From: Pampus argenteus
Lineage: Eukaryota > Chordata > Actinopteri > Scombriformes > Stromateidae
NCBI GenBank assembly: GCA_036937835.1
Contig: CM072878.1
Coordinates: forward strand, 18,890,501 to 18,954,500
Direction of reading: 5' to 3'
Length of the DNA: 64,000 nt
Part shown: positions 12,840 to 24,720 of the stretch, in pieces
How positions within the stretch are numbered: the first letter of the stretch is position 1
How the letters are laid out: the number at the start of each line of letters is the position of its first letter
Made by a program: the position numbers and the translations under genes
Notes under the pieces: generated by a model
What the model was told of the DNA's origin: nothing
Database searches by the model: none
Seen by the model: only the letters and a program-made list of their open reading frames with translations

Positions 12840-13021
12840 GCTTATTTATTTATTTATTTATTTTTTCTAAACTTTACTGTAATTATTCTTGACGTTGCTC
12901 TTTTATCCGTAATGCCTGCCTGTTTATTCATATATGTTTGTTGTAAAGCACTTTGTAATGCTGATTTTGATAAGTGCCAGTACAAATGAACTTTATTATT
13001 ATTATTATTATTATTATTATA
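12840..13021 (+). mobile_element. 3'-tail remnant of an L2-like LINE or its SINE
   Basis: The sequence 'ttgtaaagcactttgtaatgctg', then 'gataagtgccagtacaaatgaactttattattatt' followed by a long ATT array, is the typical 3' end of teleost L2/CR1-related retroelements and the SINEs that borrow their tail. These have a '...gtaaagcactttg....gataagtgctatacaaataaa(ATT)n' pattern. Only the tail is recognisable and no reverse transcriptase is present, so this is a 5'-truncated, inactive copy inserted in plus orientation inside grin2c. Confidence 0.55.
12993..13020. repeat. (TTA)n microsatellite at retroelement tail
   Basis: An uninterrupted TTA/ATT run that forms the 3' terminus of the retroelement remnant just before it. 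Confidence 0.9.
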
Positions 13022-16000
13022 ATGAAGCTTTTTATGTCAAATCAAACCATTACATTTGCAGTTGTGAATAATAATCAATTGATTAAAGTCCTTTTCCTTT
13101 TTTATAATGGATCTATTAGGTATTAATACACAGTTTATTAACCATTATTAAGCCATTAGTTACAACTTTTAAACACTTGATCTTCTGTATTAGAGATGGA
13201 TGCACAAATACTAAGAACTGCTAAGATTACCAAGATAAAGGTTTATATAGTGGAACTAATGGCTTTATTAATCATTAATCAACCACTTATTAATAATGTA
13301 TAGATCATATAAAAACCATGTCTAAATATTATTAACATTTACATCTGCAGACTTGATGAACTTATGTAAAAAAAAAAAATATAATCAATGAATCTTTGAG
13401 ATTTACAGTTGCAGGTGTAGACAGTTTCACTAAATATAGTATCTAAAGCATTAATAGTGTCATCAGTTAAAACTCATAACTTCTTTATAAAGGTTAGAAA
13501 TAGATACTGAAATACAAGCAATGGTCCCAATGGTATAAGATGCAGGCCAGAGGATGACTGAGATCTTATTTATTCACAGTTAGTTATACCAGAGTGTCAT
13601 AATTAATGTGGCAGTGATGGATTGATGCTACTGTACATGTAGAGCCATTCAATGCAACAGGGATTATTGATTATTCAGCAGTTTTACTGAGCCAGCATCA
13701 TCTCCACTGAATCACCGGTCCTTTGTTGCAGTATGAGATTAGTGTTTAAGGTTATGACATTTTATTGTTTACACAGGGTTCATTATTCTTTTGTCTTTCT
13801 AAAGTATAAATATATATTTTGACTGTTGTGATCTTATTATAAACCTGATAGGTGGCCCCCTGCTGACCCTCTCTATCTCGGGGAAAAAACCACACCAGGC
13901 CCTCGGAGCTCAGGATCGGAGAGGTCAGGTATCCTGAGACTGAAAACAGGCCCGTGATCTTCTCCAGCCTCGTCTGTCCTCGTCGTCCTTGAGAGAAGTT
14001 CACTTGTCTTGTGATGTATGAGTGTCTTATGATTTCAGACATCACAGCTAAATCCATTGAGTCTGAGCCTCTGACTCCACCGTGCTCTGAAAATATTTAG
14101 TTTCTGTTGCCTTGTTCCACCCGTTTCCTCACACATATCTCCATTTATACCTTGAAAATAGAAACTGAAACAAAAAGACTAGTTGTAACTGTATATAATA
14201 ATAATAATAGATCTTCTGTGTGTGATGTTTGATTTGACATTAATTTATGTATTGAAAGAGAATTTGCTTGATATGTTTAGTTAAAACAAGATGGAAAGAA
14301 CAGGAACAGGAAGTTGTTCTTTTTTTCATTGTTGTCAGTAAATTAAAAGTTTTTCTTTAAATTGGCTCATCTTATATGTTCCTGATTAATATTCACATAC
14401 AGTACTGTAAATGTGTTATCAGCGTCTGTACTAGGAATTGGTTTTCTGCTGTGGACTAAGATGGATAAGACTGCACTGGAGCCTGGCTTGCTGCATACAT
14501 CCGTACTGGGTGAAGGGATCTTACGCAGGTTAGTCACAGAGGGGTATGAGAAGATCTTATAAATCTACTCATTTTCTCCGTCTCCACACTGCCCCACAGC
14601 AAATCTGTCAGTGTTATTGCCTTATGCCTTTACATGCTGCTGCCTGTTCCTGCATCTGCAACGGTTTACAGTCCGCCCGCTCCCATACAGGTGCTGAGGT
14701 GTCAAGAGTGTGTACGTGCTTTATGTTTGTGCTAATATTTCAGTATGCCTTGTACATGCCTACCAGCCTAAGGGTCTGTCAGTGTAAAGCTCCCTGCAAA
14801 CTACAATCTCAATAGCTCAATTAGCAGAGAGCAGACTGATAACACAGTCCAAATAAGCCTGGGGCATTACCTCAGGCTCGGCTGCAGCTCAAAGCCTGAA
14901 GTCACGACGGCCTGTTGGCGTGTATAACATGCACAGTACGGTTCAAAGCATATGGTTGTAGGAAATGAAATTATAGTAACAGTTGCAGACGGGTATATAA
15001 CCTTTATTCAATCAGATAATCTAAAGGAAGGTATTAATCAACCGTTTTTATTTGTTTTGCCGCTCTGTACGGTCACACTAACCGCCTGATCTCAGTGAAT
15101 ATTTGAAGCCTGTTCGACTGACAAATTCAAGAAAGCATTTTGTGTTAAGATGTAATCTCTCGCCTGCCCTGAATGTTTGGCCAACAGAAACAGAGACCTG
15201 TCATCATGTCGGCTTTGCTTCTTCACACTGAAACAAACGTGCCGCTGTTCTGCAATCAGACGTGTGAAGTGTGTAAAACAATAGTGTCGGCGTCTAGTGT
15301 GTGTAGTTACACAGACGTCAATCTGGCAATGCGACTACTTCCTCTGCCAGTTTAATGGTGGAAACACAACCCCCCCAACCCCTAAAAGGCTGTGTAAAAG
15401 GGCCATTTCACCTCATTCACTTCTTTGGTCTGATTTGACATTTTAAACTGTATATTTTTATCATGATGTAAAATTACATATACATCATTAAACTGTAAAG
15501 TGTCTGGAAAGAAAATAAAAACCTGGAAATATCTAAAAACTGCTTATTGATTCACAACACTAGCCACAATGCTGTAACATAACCATCAACATTAAAGCGA
15601 TAGGAGGAGAAAAAGGTGTAGACACATCTTTTCTGGTTGACAAATCTCCATTATTTCACGGTTCAGTATATACATCCATATTGCCCAATTTATGAATAAT
15701 GCATGTTAGATTACAACCGGGACATTTACAAATGGGTGTCAACCATGACTCTCTATTCAGCCAGTAAGCTGTTTCCACAGTGTTGTCCACAGAAGCTCAC
15801 AGTGATCGTCTACAGTCCCAAAGAAGATTACAGCCATTGAGTGGAAGGCTTAGCTCCTCGAGGCTGAGGTTACATCCACAAGGGTAAAATATACAGACAA
15901 ACTCATATCTGTTTACACACACAGATGCAGAAATTCAGTGTTTGTCCGCAACTTTAACTTTTCAACCCTTTAACATTTTGACATTTTGTGTATGCTGCAT

Positions 16001-17793
16001 GCAATGCTCTGCAGCGTGAAGATTAGATGTTGGTGTGAGTTGGAGTTACATGAGAGTGTAAAGCAGTGATTATCTCCAAACCACAGCTGTTTATATGAGA
16101 ACAGTCAGTGAAACCGATACTGTCGATCACTGATCAATACCTGCTGCTGTAAAACACTCTCGTTTAATAGCTAAAGATTATTTGAATGACTATTGACAGA
16201 CTTGGAGGAAATAAAATATTGACATCAGTTGGCTCAAAAGGGGTAAAGACACAATGAATCGCTGCGTTGAGGTAAATGTGATGAGGCAGTGAATGAAATT
16301 AGCACTGAAGGTGAGGAACAGTGGTCACATGACTGAGCTGCAGCCATCTCCCTCCCTCTCTCTCTCTCTATGAAGAGTGACTTCTGGCCACAGCTCTTTG
16401 CTGCGACATATGTCTGCCTCCACCACGCAGCAGGAAGTGGCCTGGCAACGCCTTCCTGTGTAGCTGACGTCACAGAGACCCTGCACGGCAACCAGAAGCA
16501 GACATGGTCATTTGCCATTTCTCTATTACGATAGTGTGTAGATGACATGGAGCAAGACTGAAGGCAATCTGTGTTTGACAAACAAAAATGAAGTCAGTAC
16601 CGAATTGCATCTGATGGGGATGATCGAGCGGTACGCAATGCTGTATATCTGTCTGTGCAGTTATATTTTCAGCTCCCGACATCCTGCAATTCTGCTGTTA
16701 AAAGCACTGACTGAAAATAAATTGATCAAAATATGTAAAAAAAAAACAACAACATTTCCTTTGGTTTGTATGTGTAAGTTACACTGCATGTGCATATTTA
16801 CTGACTCAATGTTACCCACCTTGTCATTCTTCCCTTTGACTGCTTTCTATTAGTTCTGCCAAAGTCTAGACGGGATATACTGTAACTGTGCCAGTGGTTT
16901 AAAATGTAGGTGGAGGTAAAGACGAAGTGATTTCAGGACGCAGCGAAGACAGACAGAAAAAAAAGGAAGTGTTCTAGTTTTGGGAAAAGCTTCAGGCTCT
17001 TGTTCTTTCGCTGGTGTCTGACTTACATTTCGCTGTGGCTCGCTGGATGTGATCCGACTCAGAACGAATACTTCAAAGGATTCTTTGAATTTTATTATCA
17101 GGAAACATAATGAGAGAAAAAGTAAAATCAATGTGAAGCCTCTTCAGGAAATATAAAACTACATCCTGTTGAGTTTGTAATTACTTCGAAAGAAATCTTT
17201 ATTTGTTCAGAGAGCAGCCACACAAGAACAAATCCACAGTGAAAACTGGCCCTTACTGAGATGATGAACAGTAAATCCACGCTGATGTTTCACAACAACA
17301 TGTTTCATGCTGCAGGTGATTAATACAAACTCAGCATGTGATGATTTATCAAATGCAACAGAATCTGTTTGCATGGTATATTTGAGTTGATCAAACCGTT
17401 TTTAGGCTTTGGTGAAACACGTGAAGAAGAAGAGGGAGACGTTAACAGATATCATAAATAATAGAAGAACTTAGAAAATGTTTATTTTTATTTTAAATTA
17501 TGTCTTTTAAAAGAACGCTTAAAGTTAGTGATTTAGGACCAACCAACATCTTTTACCTGTTTTATTTCTACGCTGGTATCAGAACATCGAGGTTGGAAAA
17601 CGTACACAGTTTACTTCAGTTTATGACCATGTTACACGTGTTAAGTTATTAGTTTCCCTCGCCGTCCATAGGCAGAGGTAGCATAGTGTTGTTACAGTGC
17701 CAGAAAAGTGCTAAAGGTGGCTGACTTTAACACCACACACTGCTGTTTGCACCCTGTCTCCTACAAAAAACAACATTATTGACAACAAGCTTT

Positions 17794-17880
17794 GTATATC
17801 TATATCTATCTATAGCTATAGCTGTATATCTATATCTATCTATAGCTATAGCTGTATATCTATATCTATCTATAGCTGTC
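17794..17880. repeat. 30-bp tandem repeat, 2.9 copies
   Basis: The unit 'gtatatctatatctatctat' followed by 'agctatagct' is repeated at 17,794, 17,824 and 17,854 with no visible mismatch; the third copy is cut short. Each unit is itself built from TATC and AGCTAT words, so it probably arose from a TATC-type microsatellite that then duplicated as a larger block. It lies in the first coding intron of grin2c. Confidence 0.92.
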
Positions 17881-18179
17881 TCTATAGGTCTAAACCAAAG
17901 ATGACTTACAGTCACGTTTACACTTGTTCAGCTGTAATAAAGCTTTCAAACCTGGTTCAGGTCCAGTTCTTTTCGACATTTGTGATGATTACTGCTATTG
18001 ATTCATCCACTGAGCGGGGTCATGGGAACTGACTGACCTCACCGGCAATAGTGAAGCTTTGATTTCTTGTCCATCTGAAATTGACATATGGCTTCTTTAG
18101 CTACATAAACAGAGCGATATTCTGACTTTGCTTAATACTTCCAGTCTTAACATTTGTTCCTTCACTGGCTGAACATTTG

Positions 18180-18500
18180 CCTGCCATTGACTCCCTTCCT
18201 TTTCCACATTTAGACAGATAATAAAAGGGATAATAATATGTGCCATGATGTCAACAAACTCAAATGTCCTGAGGAGACAGTAATTGGTTGACCTAATTTT
18301 ATGTTATCAAAGCCTTGGCTGTCAGCAATATGTATGAAAAATGAATGAGCTCCATCACCTTGTTGGCTACCTTTGACAGCATCCCATAAATCAATCGACC
18401 GGCGGCATCCTGATTATCCAGATGAACGATCAAAGAGGGTTGGACAAAAATCGTCTCTGTCATCTCAGGAATATTGTTAAATCTAAACCATTTAAATGTT
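18180..18500. other. candidate conserved non-coding element in grin2c intron
   Basis: A non-repetitive stretch with many regulatory-looking words (AGATAATAAAAGGGATAATAATATG, CAGTAATTGGTTGACC, CCATAAATCAATCGACC, GAACGATCAAAG). It stands out against the AT-rich intron around it. This is a judgement from texture, not from an alignment. Confidence 0.22.
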
Positions 18501-21222
18501 AACAAAGTACAAACTGAAGTATAACTAGGTGATTACCAGACTTTACATGTGAAAAAGAAGAAGTCAAAACCATTTACTGAATATGCAAACAATTCTTGTG
18601 CCACTGCTCATGTCTTCCTGTATAAAAATATGAACTTCTAATACTCTAATACTTGCAAACCTTGAATTTTACCCTCTGTAACTTTAATAATATTAAGCGT
18701 TGGTACGCGGTAGTCCATTGTTTTCCACATCCGCCATCTGGATTCTGTGATGTGCTGTACTATAATTACTGTAGATAGACTGATCTCAGAGGTAAAATGT
18801 CACTACTCCAGCTCTCTGGGAGTGATGTAATCTATAGCGGTCCTTTGGATGTAATGCAGACAAACATCTTTCTACTACTGACCGCTTTTACAGGAATGTT
18901 AGTTCTTAGATGTTTGATTACATTTATTTTACGCTTTTTGTCAAAAACTTGCATATTTTGGCAAATACACAATATACAGCAGGGATGCAACTGAGCATCT
19001 CCAGATTGCAGGCAGCCATTAGTTTACATTAAATACACTTCTTGTTACTGTATGTTAAAGCAGGTACATTATGAACATACTGCCTTTGGATGTCCAAGTG
19101 CTTGTGTTTATCTCATAAATAAAACTATATACCAATACAAAAAATAAAAAAATAAAAAAAGATCAGAAAATTGTTGTTGTGTTGTGAGAAAACATGTATG
19201 GTATGATTTCAAATATGGTCAGCAGAAATTATAATGTAAGAAATGTGTAAATATGCAAAACCCAAAGGGACCCAAGGTAATAGGAAATGGTTATTTGTCT
19301 AAAAAATATCAAATTATTAGTTGAGGCAGGGAGGTGTACATGCCAATCAGAGGCCTGGTGCCTCAGTGGGTAGCAGAAGATTACCGTTGGTTTCCGACTG
19401 GGACCATCCATATTAATAATGCATACGCTCGCTGTTCTGTGAGGTACATTTAATGCATTCGCCTCTCAACGTGTATTAATGGTCTCAACTTTCACAGGCT
19501 AATTACTTATGAAAAGCAGTCTTTCATTTTAACAGCTGCCAGCCTTTGTCATGACTCCTATTTCTTATTTCATGTGTTTATTCAGTAATTTATTATGATT
19601 GAGCTGCTGTTACTGTCTTCACAGTAGTTATAATGTAAATAAATAAGCAGTGGGAACCATTAATTACTGAGTTTTATTACTCTCTTCTTCTCTTCTTTCA
19701 TTGATATTATAGCTAAAACTATAAATTCATGTGTTTTGTTTACCAAAAATGATTTTAACAAAGTTCAAGCTAACATGAAAGATTTGCACAGATTTTCTTT
19801 CCATGAGCAACACACTGATTTTGCTCCGTAGAAGCAACACTGGAAAACCTGTTTTTGGTGTTTTTAAAAAATACTTGGATTTATAGCAGAGGATTTATAT
19901 GCACATAAGGCTTCAGAAACAAACTACTAAGTTTACAGATATGGCTGCTGTTGAGCTGAATTTAAGACTGCTTTGACAATAATAAGCTTTTGATACTTTT
20001 GAGCATATTTTGCATATTAAATTATCTCATAGTTTAAACGTGGAATGGTGCACATGTCGCTCTTATTATATCACTAATCAAGAACTACTTGTAAATGTGA
20101 ATGGATGCATGGCAGGAGTTATTTGTTGTGTCGATAACATTTACAAACTATATAAAGTGACCTGATTTCACCATGTTTGAAAGTTTCATGTTTGACCTTG
20201 ACAGAGTTCATGAAGATCTTTTATTGCTGTCTGAACTTGATATAACTCTACTTTCTCATATATATTAATGATTAAGTCATATTAAAATGACAGATGATGC
20301 CTGTCCATCTATCTAATGACCATCAGTGCTGATGAAATTAAGTCAAATCACTGTACGTGTGGCCTTGTGTGTGATTGTTTGACTGCTGCAAGAAAATAAA
20401 TCTGCACTTCAGCCGGAGTTGTGATTGAAATTATTACATCTTTGTGTTAAAGGTTGTAATTACCACACGCTCTGCCCCGGACTCGAAAGCAGTTAATGAA
20501 ATATTGAAAATACAAGCCAAACCATTCATCATCTAACTCCATGTTAAAAAAAGAGAAAACATTTTCTGACTATACAAGAGTAAACAAGCTGTGGTAGAAC
20601 GTAGTAAGTACATTCAGATTTATTAGTGTTCTGTATATAAAAAGCAGCACACTATAGATCAGTCAGATATGCAGAACGTTCTCTATTAGAACCTTCCTCT
20701 GCAGTTTTGTGGATGACAGTGAAGTCATAAAAAGCTTTTGGTCTTTTAGCCTGTCAGGGTGTCGTTTTGTGAGTCTGTCATTTAGTCTATAACTTTAGGA
20801 AATTATGGAGGATTTACAACCCAGTGGTGGACTGTAGCTGGTGGCGTCTCTGCTGCTGCTACTCAATGCTTGTAAATCTGTCTCTATCCTGTCGTGTCTT
20901 GTGTTCATTTTTATATGCAGCTTTCAGTTTGCAGTGTCTTATGTGGGTGATGATATCAATAAAGAAATTACCTGGAGATTTAATCATGTATGATAATATA
21001 ATATGAATCATACAGCCTTTTTTACCCTGCATGCAAAGTCGTTGTGTTTATCGCGTCATGTTATTGCATTGTGGCATCGTTTAATTTACGTTTTAATACT
21101 TTGCACAAGATGTTGACTTAAAATGTGAATTAATTCATCAAGAATTTGCTTTTCAAATAAAAAAAAGTGAGCGCTACCTTAGTAGTGGGCGTGGTTAAAA
21201 CAGACCCCGCCCTCACACTCAC

Positions 21223-21654
21223 CTTGTAGGGAAGGACGACGGCAGAGCCTCCACTGATGCCCACGATGGGCACCGCTGTCTGCGTGGAAATGAAATCCAA
21301 GATCTGCGCCACGGCCTCCGACCCAACGTTGTCCTCGAACACCACGCCATGCACACGGTTGGTGGAGAGGGTGTCACAGATGCGGGTGAGCAGCGCCCGT
21401 GGGTTGGTGTTGTTGACCAGCACAGTGATGGGGTTCACCTCTAGAGGCAGGTCCATGAAGTTTTCCCGGCTTAACCTCCCTTTTATCTCCGTCTGGTAGG
21501 CCGAGCCGCTGAACACCACCGCCACGTTCACTGATGGCGTGGGAATCCCGAATGGCCGACCTGAACAGCAGGGGACAGTGCAAAACAGCAGCAGCAGCAG
21601 CGGCAGCGACGGCCACCACGGGGAGTCGCTCAAGCAGCCTAGATGAACGCCCAT
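21223..21654 (-). CDS. grin2c: grin2c first coding exon: GluN2C NMDA-receptor subunit, N-terminus
   Basis: This is the start of the glutamate-binding GluN2 subunit that assembles with GluN1 into NMDA-type ion channels at excitatory synapses; GluN2C is best known from cerebellar granule cells. The 144 codons begin with ATG; an in-frame GTG three codons earlier is not used. Residues 16-28 form a hydrophobic signal peptide (SLPLLLLLFCTVP), with cleavage likely near residue 32. The mature chain contains VNVAVVFSGS, MDLPLEVNPITVLVNNTNP, RICDTLS, VHGVVFEDN, EAVAQILDFIS, VPIVGISGGSAVVL, all typical of the GluN2 amino-terminal domain. LPLE...P.TV.VN.TNP and VHG.VFEDNV..EAVAQILDFIS match GluN2C best. 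N81-N-T is a possible glycosylation site, and C93 is the first cysteine of the family's conserved domain disulfide. The donor AAG|GTGAGT is in phase 0. Which of the two teleost copies this is cannot be told here. Confidence 0.95.
21591..21604. repeat. short CAG/CTG run coding the signal-peptide leucines
   Basis: Plus-strand 'cagcagcagcagcagcggcag' reads CTG CTG ... on the minus strand and encodes the LLLLL core of the grin2c signal peptide. Its length could vary between individuals without changing the frame. Confidence 0.7.
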
Positions 21655-21670
21655 CTCAGTCACCTACTGC
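21655..21670 (-). other. grin2c: grin2c 5' UTR segment and acceptor site
   Basis: Sixteen bases precede the start codon. Immediately upstream on the minus strand is a long pyrimidine tract ending CCCCTCCTCCAG|GCAG, a strong splice acceptor. The start codon therefore sits in the second or a later exon, as is common in GRIN2 genes, and the promoter lies further right in the window or beyond. An unspliced transcript is possible but less likely given this acceptor. Confidence 0.75.
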
Positions 21671-24600
21671 CTGGAGGAGGGGGCAGAGTGGAAGAAGGGG
21701 TCAAAAGAGGGGATTGATATATTAGACACACACAGAGCCAGCCGCTGTCTTTTTCTGAAATGTTGTAATAATGCTCGGTAATCCCAACCAAACCTGCTTT
21801 TTGTTCAGAGGTGGCTTATTTTAGCTTCATCTCTGCTCAGTGTGCTGGTCTGCCTGCCACAACTAAGACAGCGTAAGAGCCCATTAACGGGAGTCCAGAG
21901 TTGTATTTTCAGAGCGTGTCAGCGTGCAACATGCGGCTGCGGCCAGGCTGTTGTGTCTTAGGGTGGCAGCTGCCACCCTGCTGCTGTTGTATTCTGTGGT
22001 CCAACCCAACAGATGGTGTCCAGTGTTTAATGCAACAAATGGAGAACTAGAGGATTTATAATTTTTCTCTCGTGACATTACTTTTGAAGCTGATGCTTAA
22101 TTTTTCAGCAGTCCAAAAGCATTTAAACTCTAATCTGCCAAAGGTCTTCATGCATGGTTTTGGCTGTGCTGATTAATTGACGTGTATAGTCTCATTATGA
22201 TGATTTATGAGCTGTTTTTGGAAAGTTTTTCTCTTATAGTTTTGAAACTGATATTTTTAGTTATTTAAACAGCAAGGTCTATATTTACAAAGGGCCTGTA
22301 ATCCTTAAATTGGCCTTTGAACAAATCCGAACTCTTTGTGCAACATTGCATCACTAATGGACTGGATGGCAAAAAGTAACTCTTGGCCAAACTATCTCAA
22401 TTTCTTCCAAAACGCTAATTGCTTTGCTTTCTGCCCTCAGGAAGGTAATGGAGGAGAAATGCCATGGCAAAGCTCCGTGATGTCAAACCCTGTAGCGTGA
22501 GTTTAACATTCACATTGTAGCCAGACAACGGTTTGTGTTGAGCTGTCAGACAGACTCAGGCTCTTTGTCAAATCTGTCACAGTTGTGTTTGTGGCCCTGA
22601 GGGAGTGCTGCACACTGGTCCCCTGTCAGAGATATGCGATCCACCATGTGATGGAATCCCAGTGGGGTGAATATATTGTAATCCCTTGATAATCCCTGCC
22701 AGGCGTCATGGCCTACGGCTTGATTGTAGCATATAAACTTATCAAGAGATTTGGCTCCGTGTAGCCGTGTGGCGCAGTTTCTCCATGTTCTACTTCCTGT
22801 GTGGGACACGTCCCAACAATACTTATTATGGAATAGTTTTTCCAGTAATGTCACATACTGAAACACAAATAAAAGACATCACACATGCTACGTCTTACAT
22901 GTAACTCTCCGGGTAAACCCGGCTTTGTAAAATCACTTTATAAATTGTCCTTTCAATGACATTAGCCATGTTTCATCTGCGACAGCGATGAAATAGTTTA
23001 GGGTTAATGTCTCTGACAGGGAGCAACGTACGTGGTTCAAATGCTTAAAAGCTTCCACCTTCCACGTGTTTAATCAAGCCGGCGAAAAGCTGAGGCAGAT
23101 ATATGAAGGTCGAATCCTGGGGTGGTGGATATGGAATTAAACCAAACAGGGAAAGAGTCATCAATAACTTCATGACAAGGATTTGTATTGTCAACATGCC
23201 TTTTAATACCAAGGAGAGGAAATACCCACTGTGGAAAACAGGAGCTTTCACTTTATACCTTGTCTAATGTTTAGATGCTGCACGGTACTGTGAGCTTTGT
23301 GATGTAGATTTGCTGAGCACTGACCCCTGAAACACTTAAATTCAGCTGAATCTGTAAACTGCACCGATACATAAAGAAAGGAGGTTTTTCATCTGTGCTT
23401 GGGCTAAATCTCCCCCTGAAAAAAACCCCCATCCCTGTGTAAACAAGAGCTGAGGGCTTCACTGTGGACATCCTGTTGGTTTGAAAGGATACATGACTAA
23501 ACACATCCACCGGGAAATTTCACGGCACACAGCCTGTTTGGCTCCGAGGCCTGTTTGTAACACATACGCTACATGATACGTGCTGTAGTTCAAGCCGTGA
23601 GCTCGAGATAGGATGCTGTTTGCGTCATGACACAAACTGGATTCTGCATGAGTCATACTGTACCTGGTGACAGAGTGAGTGGAATCAATTACTACCAATA
23701 CCTATCCAATACCTATATAGAGACATGCTGGTATGTCCATCTGACGCCAGCTGTAAGTAAAATAAATAAATAAATAATGACAAATATATGTGATCATGTA
23801 GTTATTTATTATGTTATATAATCATGATTCAAGACACAGTTCATGATAGATCAACATGCTGCAGTGCCAAGAAGTGTGTCTGCTTATCTGCAACAGAAAT
23901 ACAGTTACAGCCATTATTATGTTTGTCTTCTGTTCTGTTCGTTGAATTGTGTTCACTAATTTCAACCAAACACCTTTAAATGTTCTTTATGTTGCTTTTT
24001 TTCTCGCCTTAAAAGCTTCTCTTTCCCTGCTAAAAATACCATTAAAACTGTATGTTTATGAATGCAAACATATTGATATCTGCATTGTGTTGTTGTGTTT
24101 TGCATTATATGAAGATATAAAAATGCCTATAAGTCTACGGTGACGTGGAAAAACATTTCCTAAATAAATAAACAATATGCCGAACCCTTTCAATAATTAA
24201 TGCTGAAAACAGTTCAGCTATCCACACAAACAATGATGTTTCTTAGGTTGTTTTCTTTTCTTAGTCACAAGAAGATTCAGGGATTGCACCGATCTACGAG
24301 ATATACAGGTACAGCACCTGTATGTCCGTGAACATTCAAACTGCTGCTGTTGATGAATAATTTCAGTTTTCAAATAATATGTGCAAATTGTGACATTGAA
24401 TGGGGGATGAGGAGAAATCAGGGCAGTGCAGCAGATGATACTGATAAAATGTAGATAATGAATACAATGTCTATGAAATGCAATAGTGCAGGAAATGATG
24501 GAGATCAGTTGTCAGTCTGTGCAAGTGGAAGATTAGAAAGAGGGGGCGTGGTAATGATGTTTCTAAAGGGTTACGAGCTGAGGAAAGAAGCTGCAGAGGA

Positions 24601-24702
24601 GGCAGGTAGTCCTCGTCTTCAGTCTCACTCTCAGTCTACAGTCACCGGGTAAGTTGGGAACGTTGGTCCCCATAAAATGTGACTATAACATGATTAATTT
24701 AA

Positions 24703-24720
24703 ACACACACACACACACAC
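24703..24720. repeat. (AC)n microsatellite
   Basis: Nine AC units in non-coding spacer. Confidence 0.9.

Larger units (their letters stand above)
12166..21222 (-). other. grin2c: grin2c intron 1 of the coding region
   Basis: A 9.1-kb intron between donor AAG|GTGAGT and acceptor CTCTACCTCCAG. It contains a LINE/SINE 3'-tail remnant (12,840-13,021), a 30-bp tandem repeat (17,794-17,880), AT-rich filler and a non-repetitive block at 18,180-18,500. Some 60-115-codon open frames occur by chance; none shows family motifs. No other gene was recognised. Confidence 0.8.
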
